Positions 15,957 through 23,948 are shown, counted from the stretch's first letter. The stretch is 64,000 nt of DNA from JBAZQS01 sp041645075 (GCA_041645075.1 JBAZQS010000002.1:1-64000), one strand, 5' to 3'. Made by a program: numbers and translations. Notes: generated from the letters alone by a model not told the origin.

Positions 15957-16259
15957 ATGAAATTTGCAGTCATTAAGACCGGCGGTAAACAATACGTGGT
16001 CAAAGAAAAAGATAAAATTAAAGTGGAAAAATTAAAAGCCGCGGCCGGGGAAGATGTTAATTTTGAGACATTGCTTATTGCCGATGGTGAAAAACTGGAA
16101 ATCGGTTCACCAATTCTTTCTGAAAGGGTTACGGGCAAAATAATCAAAGAAGGCAGAAACAGAAAAGTGGTCGGCGTTAAATATAAGCCAAAAACCAGAG
16201 AGCATAAAAAATTCGGCCATCGTCAGTATTATACGGAAGTGGAAATAAATAAAATTTAA
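15957..16259 (+). CDS. rplU: Ribosomal protein bL21
   Basis: A 100-residue protein of normal family length. It starts MKFAVIKTGGKQYVVKEKDK and ends with the conserved KFGHRQYYTEVEI region that contacts 23S rRNA. Leader AT-rich without SD, as for other core genes here. No rpmA (L27) gene follows; a terminator closes the unit at once, which departs from the usual rplU-rpmA pairing. Confidence 0.95.
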   Translation: MKFAVIKTGGKQYVVKEKDKIKVEKLKAAAGEDVNFETLLIADGEKLEIGSPILSERVTGKIIKEGRNRKVVGVKYKPKTREHKKFGHRQYYTEVEINKI

Positions 16260-16270
16260 GATTTATTTTT

Positions 16271-16297
16271 AAAAAACACCCCCAATGGTGTTTTTTT
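16271..16297. terminator. Bidirectional terminator between rplU and recR
   Basis: AAAAAACACC, loop CCCAAT, GGTG plus T-run. The A-run on one side and T-run on the other let it serve both convergent genes. Confidence 0.85.
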
Positions 16298-16299
16298 GA

Positions 16300-16899
16300 T
16301 TACAATTCTTGCCGGCTTTTAAGGGCGTTTTCCAATGTTATTTCATCGGCATATTCCAGGTCGGCGCCCATGGGCAGGCCGCGCGCCAAGCGGGTGATTT
16401 TTAAATTTTTAAATTGTTTTAAAAGTTTAGTCAGATAAAGCGAGGTGGTTTCGCCCGGCAAATCAGGATTCAGCGCCAAGATTATTTCATTGATACTATT
16501 ATTTTTTATCCTTTCTACTAAGTCATTGATTTTTATGTTTTCCGGCTTAATGTCTTCTAAGGGATTTATATTGCCCCCTAAAATATGGTAGACTCCGTCA
16601 TAGCGGTTGATTTTTTCAATCGCGGTTAAGTCCTGCGGCTTGGCGACCACGCAAATTATTTTTTGGTTTCGCCGGTGGTCGGCGCAGATATGGCAAGGAT
16701 TAGTTTCGGAGAAATTAAAACAAACGGAGCAGATTTTAATATTTTCTTTCAGGTGTTCAAGCGCTTCGCCAAACTGGTTTAATTCTGATTGCGGCCGATA
16801 TAATAAATAAAAAACCAATCGCTCGGCGGTTTTTGGGCCGATGCTTGGCAATTTGGCAAATTGATTGATTAAATTTTGGATTATTTTAGGATAACTCAT
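16300..16899 (-). CDS. recR: Recombination protein RecR
   Basis: A 199-residue protein. The N-terminal helix-hairpin-helix is LPSIGPKTAERLVFYLL at about 17-33. A C4 zinc finger lies at Cys57, 60, 69 and 72. A Toprim domain follows (ICVVAKPQDLTAIE, then LALNPDLPGETTSLYL) and then the C-terminal RLARGLPMGADLEYADEITL block. It works with RecO/RecF to load RecA at gaps. The start has no SD. Upstream of it lies the long non-coding RNA region. Confidence 0.95.
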   Translation of the reverse strand: MSYPKIIQNLINQFAKLPSIGPKTAERLVFYLLYRPQSELNQFGEALEHLKENIKICSVCFNFSETNPCHICADHRRNQKIICVVAKPQDLTAIEKINRYDGVYHILGGNINPLEDIKPENIKINDLVERIKNNSINEIILALNPDLPGETTSLYLTKLLKQFKNLKITRLARGLPMGADLEYADEITLENALKSRQEL

Positions 16900-16967
16900 T
16901 GATTTGATTTATAACCGCGATTATAAATTTTAATTTTTAGTTATTTACCGCTCCAATTGACCGCCCA

Positions 16968-16996
16968 TTGACAATAATATTTTTACCTGATAATAT
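16968..16996 (+). promoter_or_regulatory. Sigma-70 promoter for the 17-kb non-coding RNA
   Basis: TTGACA, exactly 17 bases, TAATAT. The expected start is near 17003. No coding gene follows on this strand before a terminator at about 17450. Confidence 0.75.
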
Positions 16997-17002
16997 ATTA
17001 AT

Positions 17003-17457
17003 AACATTTATTGAACTTTAGAATTTGGGAAACGCAAGCGAGTCCGCCACATTAAGTCCAGTTGGCTGGGAATTTGATGACGAGCGCACACCACTAATCA
17101 TCGGAAATTCCCAATGAACGCGATAAATAGTGGTAATCCGTTCTTGCCACTTAACCTGGCCGTGGCCTATTCACATTCTGCGCTTGCCCAAAAGGGCTCC
17201 GGTCAATCTCTCTTTGGGGAGTTCGTCGGGATTGACTGGAGCCCACCAAAATCCCGTCCGGGTTTCAGTGAGGACATGTTTTGCCGGCGACTCGGCCCTG
17301 GGTGCTCTTGGGCACTCGTGGGCAAATGAGAGGGGGTTTTTCTCCACCCCCCAACCTCAAAGCTGCTCGCTCAAAACCCCTGTCTTCCATCATTCCCGGG
17401 GGGGCGCCCTGCCAACAGTACTTGAAAAATCAAGATGTTGGCAGGGCTTTTAATTTT
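17003..17457 (+). ncRNA. Putative long structured non-coding RNA (about 450 nt)
   Basis: Between divergently placed promoter and terminator signals the region is rich in complementary segments. Seen stems: GGGAATTTGATGA (17068-17080) with 17098-17112; AGTGGTAA with TTGCCACT (17129-17151); a 15-bp stem 17194-17208 with 17230-17244 (one G-U pair); nested GCCC/GTGC stems at 17295-17323; G-run/C-run at 17332-17352; and the terminator stem. TTGGGAA at 17025 competes with 17068-17075 for the same partner, so a switch is possible. Short open frames here overlap one another, lack SD and have no protein-like content. I see no hallmark of RNase P RNA, tmRNA, SRP RNA or a group I/II intron. Confidence 0.65.
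17406..17457 (+). terminator. Terminator of the 17-kb RNA
   Basis: A 12-bp perfect stem GCCCTGCCAACA / TGTTGGCAGGGC with an inner CTTG/CAAG, followed by TTTTAATTTT on the plus strand only. This gives the RNA its direction. Confidence 0.85.
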
Positions 17458-17509
17458 GTAGGCCGGGAAATTCAATCCGCAATTGAAAATTTATATTTAA
17501 GTTTTAAAA

Positions 17510-18892
17510 TTATGGCGCCATCTCAATATTTTTTCCCAAATTTTTAAAGCTCACTAAATCCTCATTAAAATATAATTTAATCACCCCGGTCGGTCCATTT
17601 CTGTGTTTGGCAATATGGATTTCCGCGATATGTTTTTCCTCCTCTGATAAAGAATTTAAGTCATAACCGCGGTCGGCGGATTTTCTGTAAATAAACATGA
17701 CCACATCCGCGTCCTGTTCAATAGAGCCGGATTCTCTCAAATGGGACAACTTCGGAATGGCCGGATGGCTGGCTTCCACGGCGCGGTTAAGCTGGGATAT
17801 GGCCAAAACCGGGACATTTAATTCTCTGGCCACGCCCTTGAGCGAGCGGGATATTTCCGTGATTTCTTGCACCCGATTATCGCCGTGACTGCTTGACCCC
17901 TCCATTAATTGCAGATAATCAATAATAATCAGGTCTAAGCCGTGTTCCATTTGCAGTCGTCTGGCTTTGGTCCTGATTTCCATAATATTGCTGTTGGCAA
18001 AATCGTCAATAAATATCTGGCTTTCCGACAATTCGCTCATGGCGTGGCCGATTTTAGGAAAATCATCACCGCCCTCGGAAAGTTTGCCGGTGCGCATTTT
18101 CCACAGGCCCACGCCCGCCTCGGCGCAAATTAAGCGGTCCACTAATTGCTCTTTTGACATTTCCAAAGAAAATATGCCCACGGCCATTTTATTTTTCGTG
18201 GCCACGTGTCTGGCGATATCAAGCGCCAAAGAGGTTTTTCCCACCGACGGCCTGGATGCCAAGATTAGCAAATCAGATTTTTGCATGCCGGCCAAAAGGT
18301 TGTCTAAATCCGTAAAGCCCGTCGGTATGCCTCTTAATTTTCCTTTTTCCCGGTGCAATTCGTCAATGCGGTCAAAAGCGTCTGATAAAATATCCTGGAT
18401 GGGCGTAAATTTTTCTTTCAAATAATTTTGCGAAACGGAAAAAATGGTTTGTTCGGCTTTATCAAGAACTTCGCTCACCTCCCGCTCTTCATGATAACTG
18501 GTTTCCAGTATTTTGTTGGCCGCCGAAATCAACCTCCTTAAGGTGGATTTTTTTTGAATAATTTTTGCGTAAGAAATGACATGGGCGGCGGAGGGGACTT
18601 GGTTGGTCAGGGAAACCAAATAGCTCCGGCCGCCGATTTTTTCCAATAAATTTTTTTCCTGAAGCCGGCTGGATAAGCTCAAAAGGTCAATTTCCTCTTT
18701 CCGCTCAAATAAGTCCAAAATTGTTTCAAAAATAATATTATGATTTTCTGAATAAAAATCGCCCGCCTTGAGCAGGTCGGCGATTTTAATAATCGCGTCC
18801 TTATCAATCAATAAGGCGCCCAATAAAGATTGCTCGGCTTCAATGTTTTGCGGGGGTAATTTTTCCACTAAATTTCGGGTATTGTCCGGCAT
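17510..18892 (-). CDS. dnaB: Replicative DNA helicase DnaB
   Basis: 460 residues, normal family length. The N-terminal domain starts near PPQNIEAEQSLLGALLID. A linker follows, and then the RecA-like motor: Walker A ASRPSVGKTSLAL at about 212-224, Walker B LDLIIIDYLQLM near 310, and the SQLNRAVE and LRESGSIEQDADVVMF motifs. It unwinds DNA at the replication fork as a hexamer. No SD at the start. No intein or truncation is seen. Confidence 0.96.
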   Translation of the reverse strand: MPDNTRNLVEKLPPQNIEAEQSLLGALLIDKDAIIKIADLLKAGDFYSENHNIIFETILDLFERKEEIDLLSLSSRLQEKNLLEKIGGRSYLVSLTNQVPSAAHVISYAKIIQKKSTLRRLISAANKILETSYHEEREVSEVLDKAEQTIFSVSQNYLKEKFTPIQDILSDAFDRIDELHREKGKLRGIPTGFTDLDNLLAGMQKSDLLILASRPSVGKTSLALDIARHVATKNKMAVGIFSLEMSKEQLVDRLICAEAGVGLWKMRTGKLSEGGDDFPKIGHAMSELSESQIFIDDFANSNIMEIRTKARRLQMEHGLDLIIIDYLQLMEGSSSHGDNRVQEITEISRSLKGVARELNVPVLAISQLNRAVEASHPAIPKLSHLRESGSIEQDADVVMFIYRKSADRGYDLNSLSEEEKHIAEIHIAKHRNGPTGVIKLYFNEDLVSFKNLGKNIEMAP

Positions 18893-19053
18893 AGATATTT
18901 CATTCTGGCTAATTTTAATTCTAATGTATTTTAACTAATATATTTTATTTTCGCAAATGGAAGTTTTAAACAGATTATTCACGGATTGTTAGCCCCCTAA
19001 ATGTTGCTAAAAATAAATTTATTTGTTATAATATTTTTTGATACTAATAATAA

Positions 19054-19187
19054 GCGCCTATAGCTCAGTCTGGGTCGAGACCGCAGGTCGAGACGGGTTG
19101 GAAGCGAGGTTAGGAGCGAAGCGACGACGCCGAGAGTCGGACAATCTGCTGGTAGCAGATTGGACGCCAACCCAGGAAGAGCAACAG
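19054..19187 (+). pseudogene. Broken tRNA-Lys copy interrupted in the D-loop
   Basis: The first 20 bases (19054-19073) match the 5' end of the intact tRNA-Lys downstream through the D-loop GTCTGG. About 104 unrelated bases follow. The tRNA sequence then resumes with AGAGCAACAG (19178-19187) and stops in the anticodon stem. The insert has GGGTTGG/CCAACCC ends and a perfect CAATCTGC/GCAGATTG hairpin. No anticodon, T-arm or acceptor 3' half remains, so it cannot be a working tRNA. It resembles palindromic-element insertion after a partial tRNA duplication. Confidence 0.75.
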
Positions 19188-19214
19188 TATTGTTTTAAAA
19201 ATTAATTAAGTCAC

Positions 19215-19291
19215 GCGCCTATAGCTCAGTCTGGTAGAGCAACAGCCTTTTAAGCTGATGGTCGCAGGTTCAAATCCTGCTGGGCGCACCA
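19215..19291 (+). tRNA. tRNA-Lys (UUU)
   Basis: A complete cloverleaf: acceptor GCGCCTA/TGGGCGC, D-arm GCTC...GAGC, anticodon loop CTTTTAA with anticodon TTT, T-arm with GGTTCAAATCC, discriminator A and an encoded CCA. The first base pair of the anticodon stem (A-A) is mismatched. The other tRNA genes in this window do not encode CCA. Confidence 0.93.
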
Positions 19292-19343
19292 ATAAGGAAC
19301 TTTCTGCCGTTAAGGCGATACTTTTTGTTTTTAATTTTGACAT

Positions 19344-19474
19344 TTGACATTAAAAAATATTAGCGGTATATTTAAAGCAGAAACACTGATTTGAAAACAA
19401 AAAAACGAATATAATCAGGGAGTCAGTTCCTTGAAAATTTGTAAATTTAGCCAAAAAGTGGCTAAATTTTTGTT
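19344..19474 (+). ncRNA. Promoter plus short terminated transcript (sRNA or attenuated leader)
   Basis: TTGACA (19344), 17 bases, TATATT gives a good promoter with a start near 19379. About 65 bases later a stem AAATTTAGCC / GGCTAAATTT with a T-run (19443-19474) terminates it. CTGATT/AATCAG pairing lies between. It is either a small RNA of about 95 nt or an attenuated leader for the gene at 19535. I see no short reading frame with an SD in it. Confidence 0.5.
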
Positions 19475-19534
19475 TAAATAAAGCAGAAATAGGGGTTTGT
19501 GAATAACTTTAAAAGAAAGGAGGATTGACAAAAA

Positions 19535-20164
19535 GTGGCGGCAGGCGGTAAAGATCGATTAGATCGCTTGGATCGAGCGGTCGGCAAATCATTCAAGTTG
19601 ATTTGGGGAAAACTCCAGCGCCTTGATCGCTGGGGCGAAAGACAATGGCGGGAATATAGAAATTTTTGGATTCGCAACATCTGGCACGGCGGCAGCAAAC
19701 AGCTGACCAAGCCAAGAACGGGCAACCGATTTTGGGATTTCCTGCAAGGCCGATTTTATGATCTTTGCCGTTTTCTGGATTGGCTGGACACCATTAGTTA
19801 TTTCCGCGGCCGAATTTATCAGGCCAAGGCCTGCCGAGTAAGAAGCAAGGCGGAGAAAAAGATCGCCAATTATTTTACAGATCACGGCGTTAAATTCCAG
19901 TATGAAAAAAGGCTTTACCTCGGCCCAAGGTCATCCCGGCCATTTCGTCCAGATTTTTATCTTAGCGATTATGGTGTTTATGTGGAATACTGGGGCCTGG
20001 CAGACAGTGACCCGGATTACGACAGAAGACATCGTGTCAAGTTGGCTGCATACCATAAGCACAAGATTCCGGTTATTTCGATTTACCCGCGTCAACTCGG
20101 TAACCTGGAAAGAATTTTCCCCCAGCTTTTTCGAGAGATAACGGGCAGGGATTTTCCTGCCTAA
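19535..20164 (+). CDS. PD-(D/E)XK nuclease-like protein
   Basis: 209 residues from a GTG preceded by AAAGGAGG. The N-terminal half is basic and Trp/Arg-rich. The C-terminal half has the restriction-like fold signature: SKAEKKIANYFTDHGVKFQY, then RPDFYLSDYGVYVEYWG (acidic residues of the active site), then a Lys region RRHRVKLAAYHKHKIPVISI. Similar domains occur in DUF559/Vsr-like nucleases and helicase-attached nucleases. It may cut or bind DNA; specificity is unknown. It begins the SD-bearing gene block that continues to 30.2 kb. Confidence 0.68.
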   Translation: MAAGGKDRLDRLDRAVGKSFKLIWGKLQRLDRWGERQWREYRNFWIRNIWHGGSKQLTKPRTGNRFWDFLQGRFYDLCRFLDWLDTISYFRGRIYQAKACRVRSKAEKKIANYFTDHGVKFQYEKRLYLGPRSSRPFRPDFYLSDYGVYVEYWGLADSDPDYDRRHRVKLAAYHKHKIPVISIYPRQLGNLERIFPQLFREITGRDFPA

Positions 20165-20297
20165 AAATCAGATTAACAATGAAAGGAGGATTTTGAGGGC
20201 GAAATAAACCCACCCGCCTGCCCGCTGGCAAGGCAAGTCCGGCTCTCAACTCGTTTGAGAGAAAACCATTCCAATTTTTGTAAACCGGAGGTATGTC

Positions 20298-21239
20298 ATG
20301 ATGAAGGTTCTCGTTACCATTGGCGCCATCATCCTGCTGGTGCTTATCACTCTGCCGTGGTCGCGCGACTACTTCAAACAGAGCCGCAACAACGCCAATA
20401 ACGCGTTTCGCGATCGGGTTAGTATCGAACAGAAAATCGCCGCTGCGAAGGAAGAGCTCGGGAAAGCCCAGGCTTATGTGACCGAGCAGTATGCCAAGGC
20501 CATCGGGGGCAAACGCATGTTGGCCGAACAAGAAGCGGCTCTGGACGGCAAAAAGGGGGAATTGGGCGTGAAACAGCCCATTTTCCTACGTGCTTCGGAG
20601 TGGATAGAAAAGTACAAGCCAGGCGACACCTTGTCGCTCGGCCCTCAGACCTTTTCTTACGCCGAAGTGTGCACCGACGCTTCCAATCGAGCTAATGCGA
20701 TTAAAGACCTGAAAGCCACCGTTAAGATCCTGAGCCAGGGCAGTGACAGGCTGCGCAACACCATCAACGACAGTGAAGCCAACGCCAAAGAAGCATTGCG
20801 TCAGATCGCTAAAAGGGAAGGCGAGCTTCAGGCTCAAGAAATCGCCTTGAGAACCTGGGAAATAATCCAGGCAAATGAGGCCGTGTGTAAAGGCATTGCC
20901 TTTAATGGCAAGATGCCATTTAATACGCGGCATCTCCAGGCGATTGATGAGGCGATGGACAAAATGAAGGCCTCCATAGAAACTTCAGCCTGGGTTAAGA
21001 CCAATTCAGGCGGCATTCCTTATGAAGGACCTCAACCATCAAATCAGAATGAGCTGGAAAACATCAAGGCGACTCGCCAGATGATTACCGGCGTGGTCCC
21101 GACTCCGGAAGCGACTTCCGAACCGATGTCGCCGGCCGAAGCGGCCAGCGAAGCGCTTAGCCAGTTGCCCGAATCGGCCCTGAAGCAACCCGCCAGCAAA
21201 CCGGCGATTGCCACCCCGGCCGCGACCCCTGTTCATTAA
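20298..21239 (+). CDS. Membrane-anchored coiled-coil protein
   Basis: 313 residues. One N-terminal transmembrane helix (about 2-19, VLVTIGAIILLVLITLPW), then predicted coiled coil (EQKIAAAKEELGKAQAYV onward, and a second region near 140-190), then an Ala/Pro-rich tail ending PAIATPAATPVH. Strong GGAGG site at 6 bases. Codon use is clearly more GC-rich (CTG, GCC, CGC) than in the housekeeping genes. The architecture matches the protein encoded at 28067, so the two may be paired envelope components of the ABC-VWA block. No known family recognised. Confidence 0.75.
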   Translation: MMKVLVTIGAIILLVLITLPWSRDYFKQSRNNANNAFRDRVSIEQKIAAAKEELGKAQAYVTEQYAKAIGGKRMLAEQEAALDGKKGELGVKQPIFLRASEWIEKYKPGDTLSLGPQTFSYAEVCTDASNRANAIKDLKATVKILSQGSDRLRNTINDSEANAKEALRQIAKREGELQAQEIALRTWEIIQANEAVCKGIAFNGKMPFNTRHLQAIDEAMDKMKASIETSAWVKTNSGGIPYEGPQPSNQNELENIKATRQMITGVVPTPEATSEPMSPAEAASEALSQLPESALKQPASKPAIATPAATPVH

Positions 21240-21373
21240 TTCAATCTCGCCAATAAGCCGTAGCTTACAGCCAAACAATGGTTACAACAGGCAGACATCT
21301 CTGCCTCAAGTAAATACCGCATGGGCAGCCCCATGTCTCGTTTGACCTAAGCTCCCTTAGAGCGAATGCTTTT

Positions 21374-21436
21374 AGGAGTTTTTTCCCACGGACCAGATTA
21401 CCTCATCTGTTCAATAAGAAAAAACTCCTTTTTTTA
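21374..21436 (+). terminator. Terminator after the coiled-coil gene
   Basis: AGGAGTTTTTT / AAAAAACTCCT (11 bp) enclosing a CAGA/TCTG sub-hairpin, followed by seven T. Confidence 0.8.
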
Positions 21437-21444
21437 TTTTGAGA

Positions 21445-21630
21445 TTCCGCCGAATACCTCGTCCCGACGTAACGTCGGGGCGAGGATGAGGCGGAAGTTT
21501 ATGATTTAATCTGTGAGCTTTTGCCGATTCGCCAACAGGCGAAAAAGGCAAAAGCGAACACTGATCAAAAGAGGATTCCAAAGGGGCGCCCCCTTTGGTC
21601 GGTGGGCGGGATCTAAATAACCCGCCCACC
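21445..21630. repeat. Cluster of four GC-rich palindromes
   Basis: Four hairpins follow in series. 21445-21496 has nested stems TTCCGCC, CCTCG and CCCGACG. 21518-21554 has CTTTTGCC and CGCC stems. 21578-21598 is CCAAAGGGG/CCCCTTTGG. 21601-21630 is a perfect 10-bp GGTGGGCGGG/CCCGCCCACC. Related cores recur at 50609, 51009 and 63745. Confidence 0.85.
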
Positions 21631-21669
21631 GAAACCTACTTTATTTTTAGTTTTAGTTAAAATATGAGA

Positions 21670-21698
21670 TTGACAAAGGTTTATTTTAGTCCTACGAT
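21670..21698 (+). promoter_or_regulatory. Candidate promoter for the VWA-ABC genes
   Basis: TTGACA, 17 bases, TACGAT. A second TTGACA at 21714 with TTAAAT at 18 bases is a weaker alternative. Confidence 0.45.
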
Positions 21699-21881
21699 AT
21701 TATCAGCGGCACCTTGACAATTAAATAAAATAAAGCATTAAATCAGTTAGATATAGCTAAAATTGGAGAAAGGAACGCGGTTTTGTTTGGGCGGTAAAAA
21801 TCTCTAAATTAAAGTTTGATTTTTGGTTATCAACCAGATGACTCTTTAATGATACAAAGAACGAAAAAGGAGGAAAGGAAA

Positions 21882-23948
21882 ATGAAGGGTGTTAAGGGAT
21901 TCGCGTTTAAAGCTCTGGGAGCTTTAGTTTTGGTTTTTGTCTTGTGCGGTTATTCCTGTAAAGGCAAGGTTAAGCCGGAGTCGCTGTTGACACCAAGTTC
22001 GGTCGGTCCGGTGGCCATACCCCAAGAGGAAATGCCCAATATGGATAATCCGACCCAATGCCTAACCAATGAGAATGGCATTCGTCAGAAGGCGATTATT
22101 ACTCGCCGCGGCGTTTCTTGCAGCCAAGAGCCGGGCGGCGTGGAAGATGGTTTTGATTTGGATTATTTCCATTCTTATTTCGTCTTTGAAACCGTAGAGG
22201 TAAACGGCATCATTTATTATCGGGTTGGCATTACCCCCCGGCGGGCAAATATTAAGGGCTGGGTGTCCGGCGCCAAAGTCCAATTATGGGATACAGCGAT
22301 CGGCGCCCGGTACGCGCGTCCGGAAAGTGACGATCCGGAAAAGAAAGTCAGCCAGATTCTGCCCCCGCTTTACGTGTATGGGGAAAAGGAAGATTCAATC
22401 AAGGCAATTAAAAGCGAGTCGGTTGAACCGATTGCCCAGACCCTCTATGACTACAAGTACAAAACCCAAATGGCTTGGCCCATAACTAAGAAAGAAGAAT
22501 TTCCTTTCCAGGGCAAGACCTATGAGGTTTTTCAGATCGCTTTCTTGAGTGAATACCCGCAGGGCGGCGATATTAACGCGCCCCCGCCGGTAATTACGCC
22601 CACGGTTGTGAGAACGGAAAAGCAGAAACAAGTGAAAGAAGGCGTTAAGACGATTGATGTCGTTTTTGTGATTGACACCACGCTTTCCACGACGCCGTAT
22701 ATTGAAGCCGTCAAAGAGACGATCCGGAAAATTATGAACAGCTTGAATGGTATTAGCGCCGGTTCATTTAAACCGGACATCGCTTTCGGGCTGGTTGAAT
22801 ACCGCGATTTCGTCGACGGGCTTTACTTTAATGATAATGGCGCACAGAAGGTTTATCGGCTGTTCCAATTAACTAAGGATGCCCAGGCGTTTCTTAACCG
22901 CATTAATATTGTTAAGTCCGCTGGCAAATCCAGTGAGGGCTGGCAGGAAGCGGTTCTTGATGGTTTAAAAGCGGGTTTGATGGAAATCAGTTGGAGCAAT
23001 GATTATTCGGAAAGGATATTGATTCTGATCGGAGATAATTCCGGCCACTCATCGGATTCGCCGGAAATTAAGACGGGCAGTAAAAGTCCGAATAATATTT
23101 CGGTTGGCGATATTACCGTTTTAGCCAGTCGTAACCGGGCCACTATTTTTTCTTTGTTGGTTAAAAACCAAGCCGAGGCGGCCGAAGTGGCTCGTCACCT
23201 TAATCAGTTTACCGAGTTTGCGGAAAAAACCGGCGGTAAATGTTTTCCTTTGGAAGTGGTCGGCGAGATGGTTGGTTTGGTTTCTAACCGTATTATTGAC
23301 CCTAAAATCCAGGAAGCGGAAATCGGTACGGAAGTGGTGACGGCTAAACTTCGTGGCAGCTCGGAATCAGCCATTAAGGAAAAAGTCGGCGAGAAGCAAT
23401 ATGTGGAAGTGATGAAATGGCTTAGCAAGCGCAACATCACTGACCGCGATTTAAAACCGGGGGAAATTTTCTTTTCTACCGGTTGGGTGGTTTCTGAAGC
23501 GGGCGGCGTTAAGATTCTGGCCAAAGAGGCCTATATGGCCCGTTCGGAATTGAATCTGCTTTTGACCAATCTTCAGTCACTCAAAGATTTCTTAGCCAAT
23601 CCTAAGGCCTCGGTTTCACTGATTGCCGCTGCATATTTTCCTCGTGTTCGAGAGAATATGCCGAATGTTGTTCGAGAGAATATGCCGAATTTCCTCGGCG
23701 AGGAGATTTCCTTGCCCATGAATGTTTGGCTGCAAATTAAGGGCATTCCCTTGTCCGAATACAGCATCTTGAAATTCAATAAGTCAATATTGGAACAGAT
23801 GCCGGAGGAGACCAGGCGGACGATCAAACAACGGATCACGACTCAATGCCTGCCGGCGTTGATGAATGATTATAATGATTTTATCCGCTTTTCCAATCAG
23901 GATGATATAAACAGCTTTGGCTGGGTGAGGGAAAAATACCTGCCCTAA
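21882..23948 (+). CDS. Exported VWA-domain protein
   Basis: 688 residues from ATG 21882, chosen because AAGGAGG lies just upstream; the frame is open 22 codons further but without SD. The N terminus has a hydrophobic export segment (ALGALVLVFVLCGYSC) whose Cys could be lipidated, though the lipobox is poor. An SH3-like Ser/Gly region follows. A von Willebrand A domain lies at about 255-470, with MIDAS-type DTTLSTT and the later metal-site residues near FGLVEYRDF. VWA domains bind protein partners through a metal ion. A 24-base tandem repeat gives VRENMPN twice near residue 590. It precedes the ABC transporter genes. Confidence 0.82.
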   Translation: MKGVKGFAFKALGALVLVFVLCGYSCKGKVKPESLLTPSSVGPVAIPQEEMPNMDNPTQCLTNENGIRQKAIITRRGVSCSQEPGGVEDGFDLDYFHSYFVFETVEVNGIIYYRVGITPRRANIKGWVSGAKVQLWDTAIGARYARPESDDPEKKVSQILPPLYVYGEKEDSIKAIKSESVEPIAQTLYDYKYKTQMAWPITKKEEFPFQGKTYEVFQIAFLSEYPQGGDINAPPPVITPTVVRTEKQKQVKEGVKTIDVVFVIDTTLSTTPYIEAVKETIRKIMNSLNGISAGSFKPDIAFGLVEYRDFVDGLYFNDNGAQKVYRLFQLTKDAQAFLNRINIVKSAGKSSEGWQEAVLDGLKAGLMEISWSNDYSERILILIGDNSGHSSDSPEIKTGSKSPNNISVGDITVLASRNRATIFSLLVKNQAEAAEVARHLNQFTEFAEKTGGKCFPLEVVGEMVGLVSNRIIDPKIQEAEIGTEVVTAKLRGSSESAIKEKVGEKQYVEVMKWLSKRNITDRDLKPGEIFFSTGWVVSEAGGVKILAKEAYMARSELNLLLTNLQSLKDFLANPKASVSLIAAAYFPRVRENMPNVVRENMPNFLGEEISLPMNVWLQIKGIPLSEYSILKFNKSILEQMPEETRRTIKQRITTQCLPALMNDYNDFIRFSNQDDINSFGWVREKYLP

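Larger units (their letters stand above)
21240..21881 (+). other. Long intergenic region with terminator, palindrome cluster and leader
   Basis: No convincing gene here. It holds a terminator (21374-21436), four successive palindromes (21445-21630), two TTGACA boxes at 21670 and 21714, and about 150 bases of leader to the VWA gene. The 72-residue minus-strand frame across the palindromes is an artefact of the repeats. Confidence 0.7.

Noticed and set aside
17003..17457. Identification of the RNA as RNase P RNA, tmRNA or SRP RNA
   Set aside because: The GAGGAAAGUCC region of RNase P RNA, the tRNA-like ends of tmRNA and the GGAAGCAGC loop of SRP RNA are absent on both strands.
17114..17547. 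Three overlapping plus-strand open frames of 71-107 codons in the RNA region
   Set aside because: They overlap in different frames, have no SD, start inside RNA stems and have odd composition; the structured-RNA explanation with promoter and terminator is better.
21411..21629. 72-codon minus-strand frame
   Set aside because: Lies entirely across the palindrome cluster and has no start signal.
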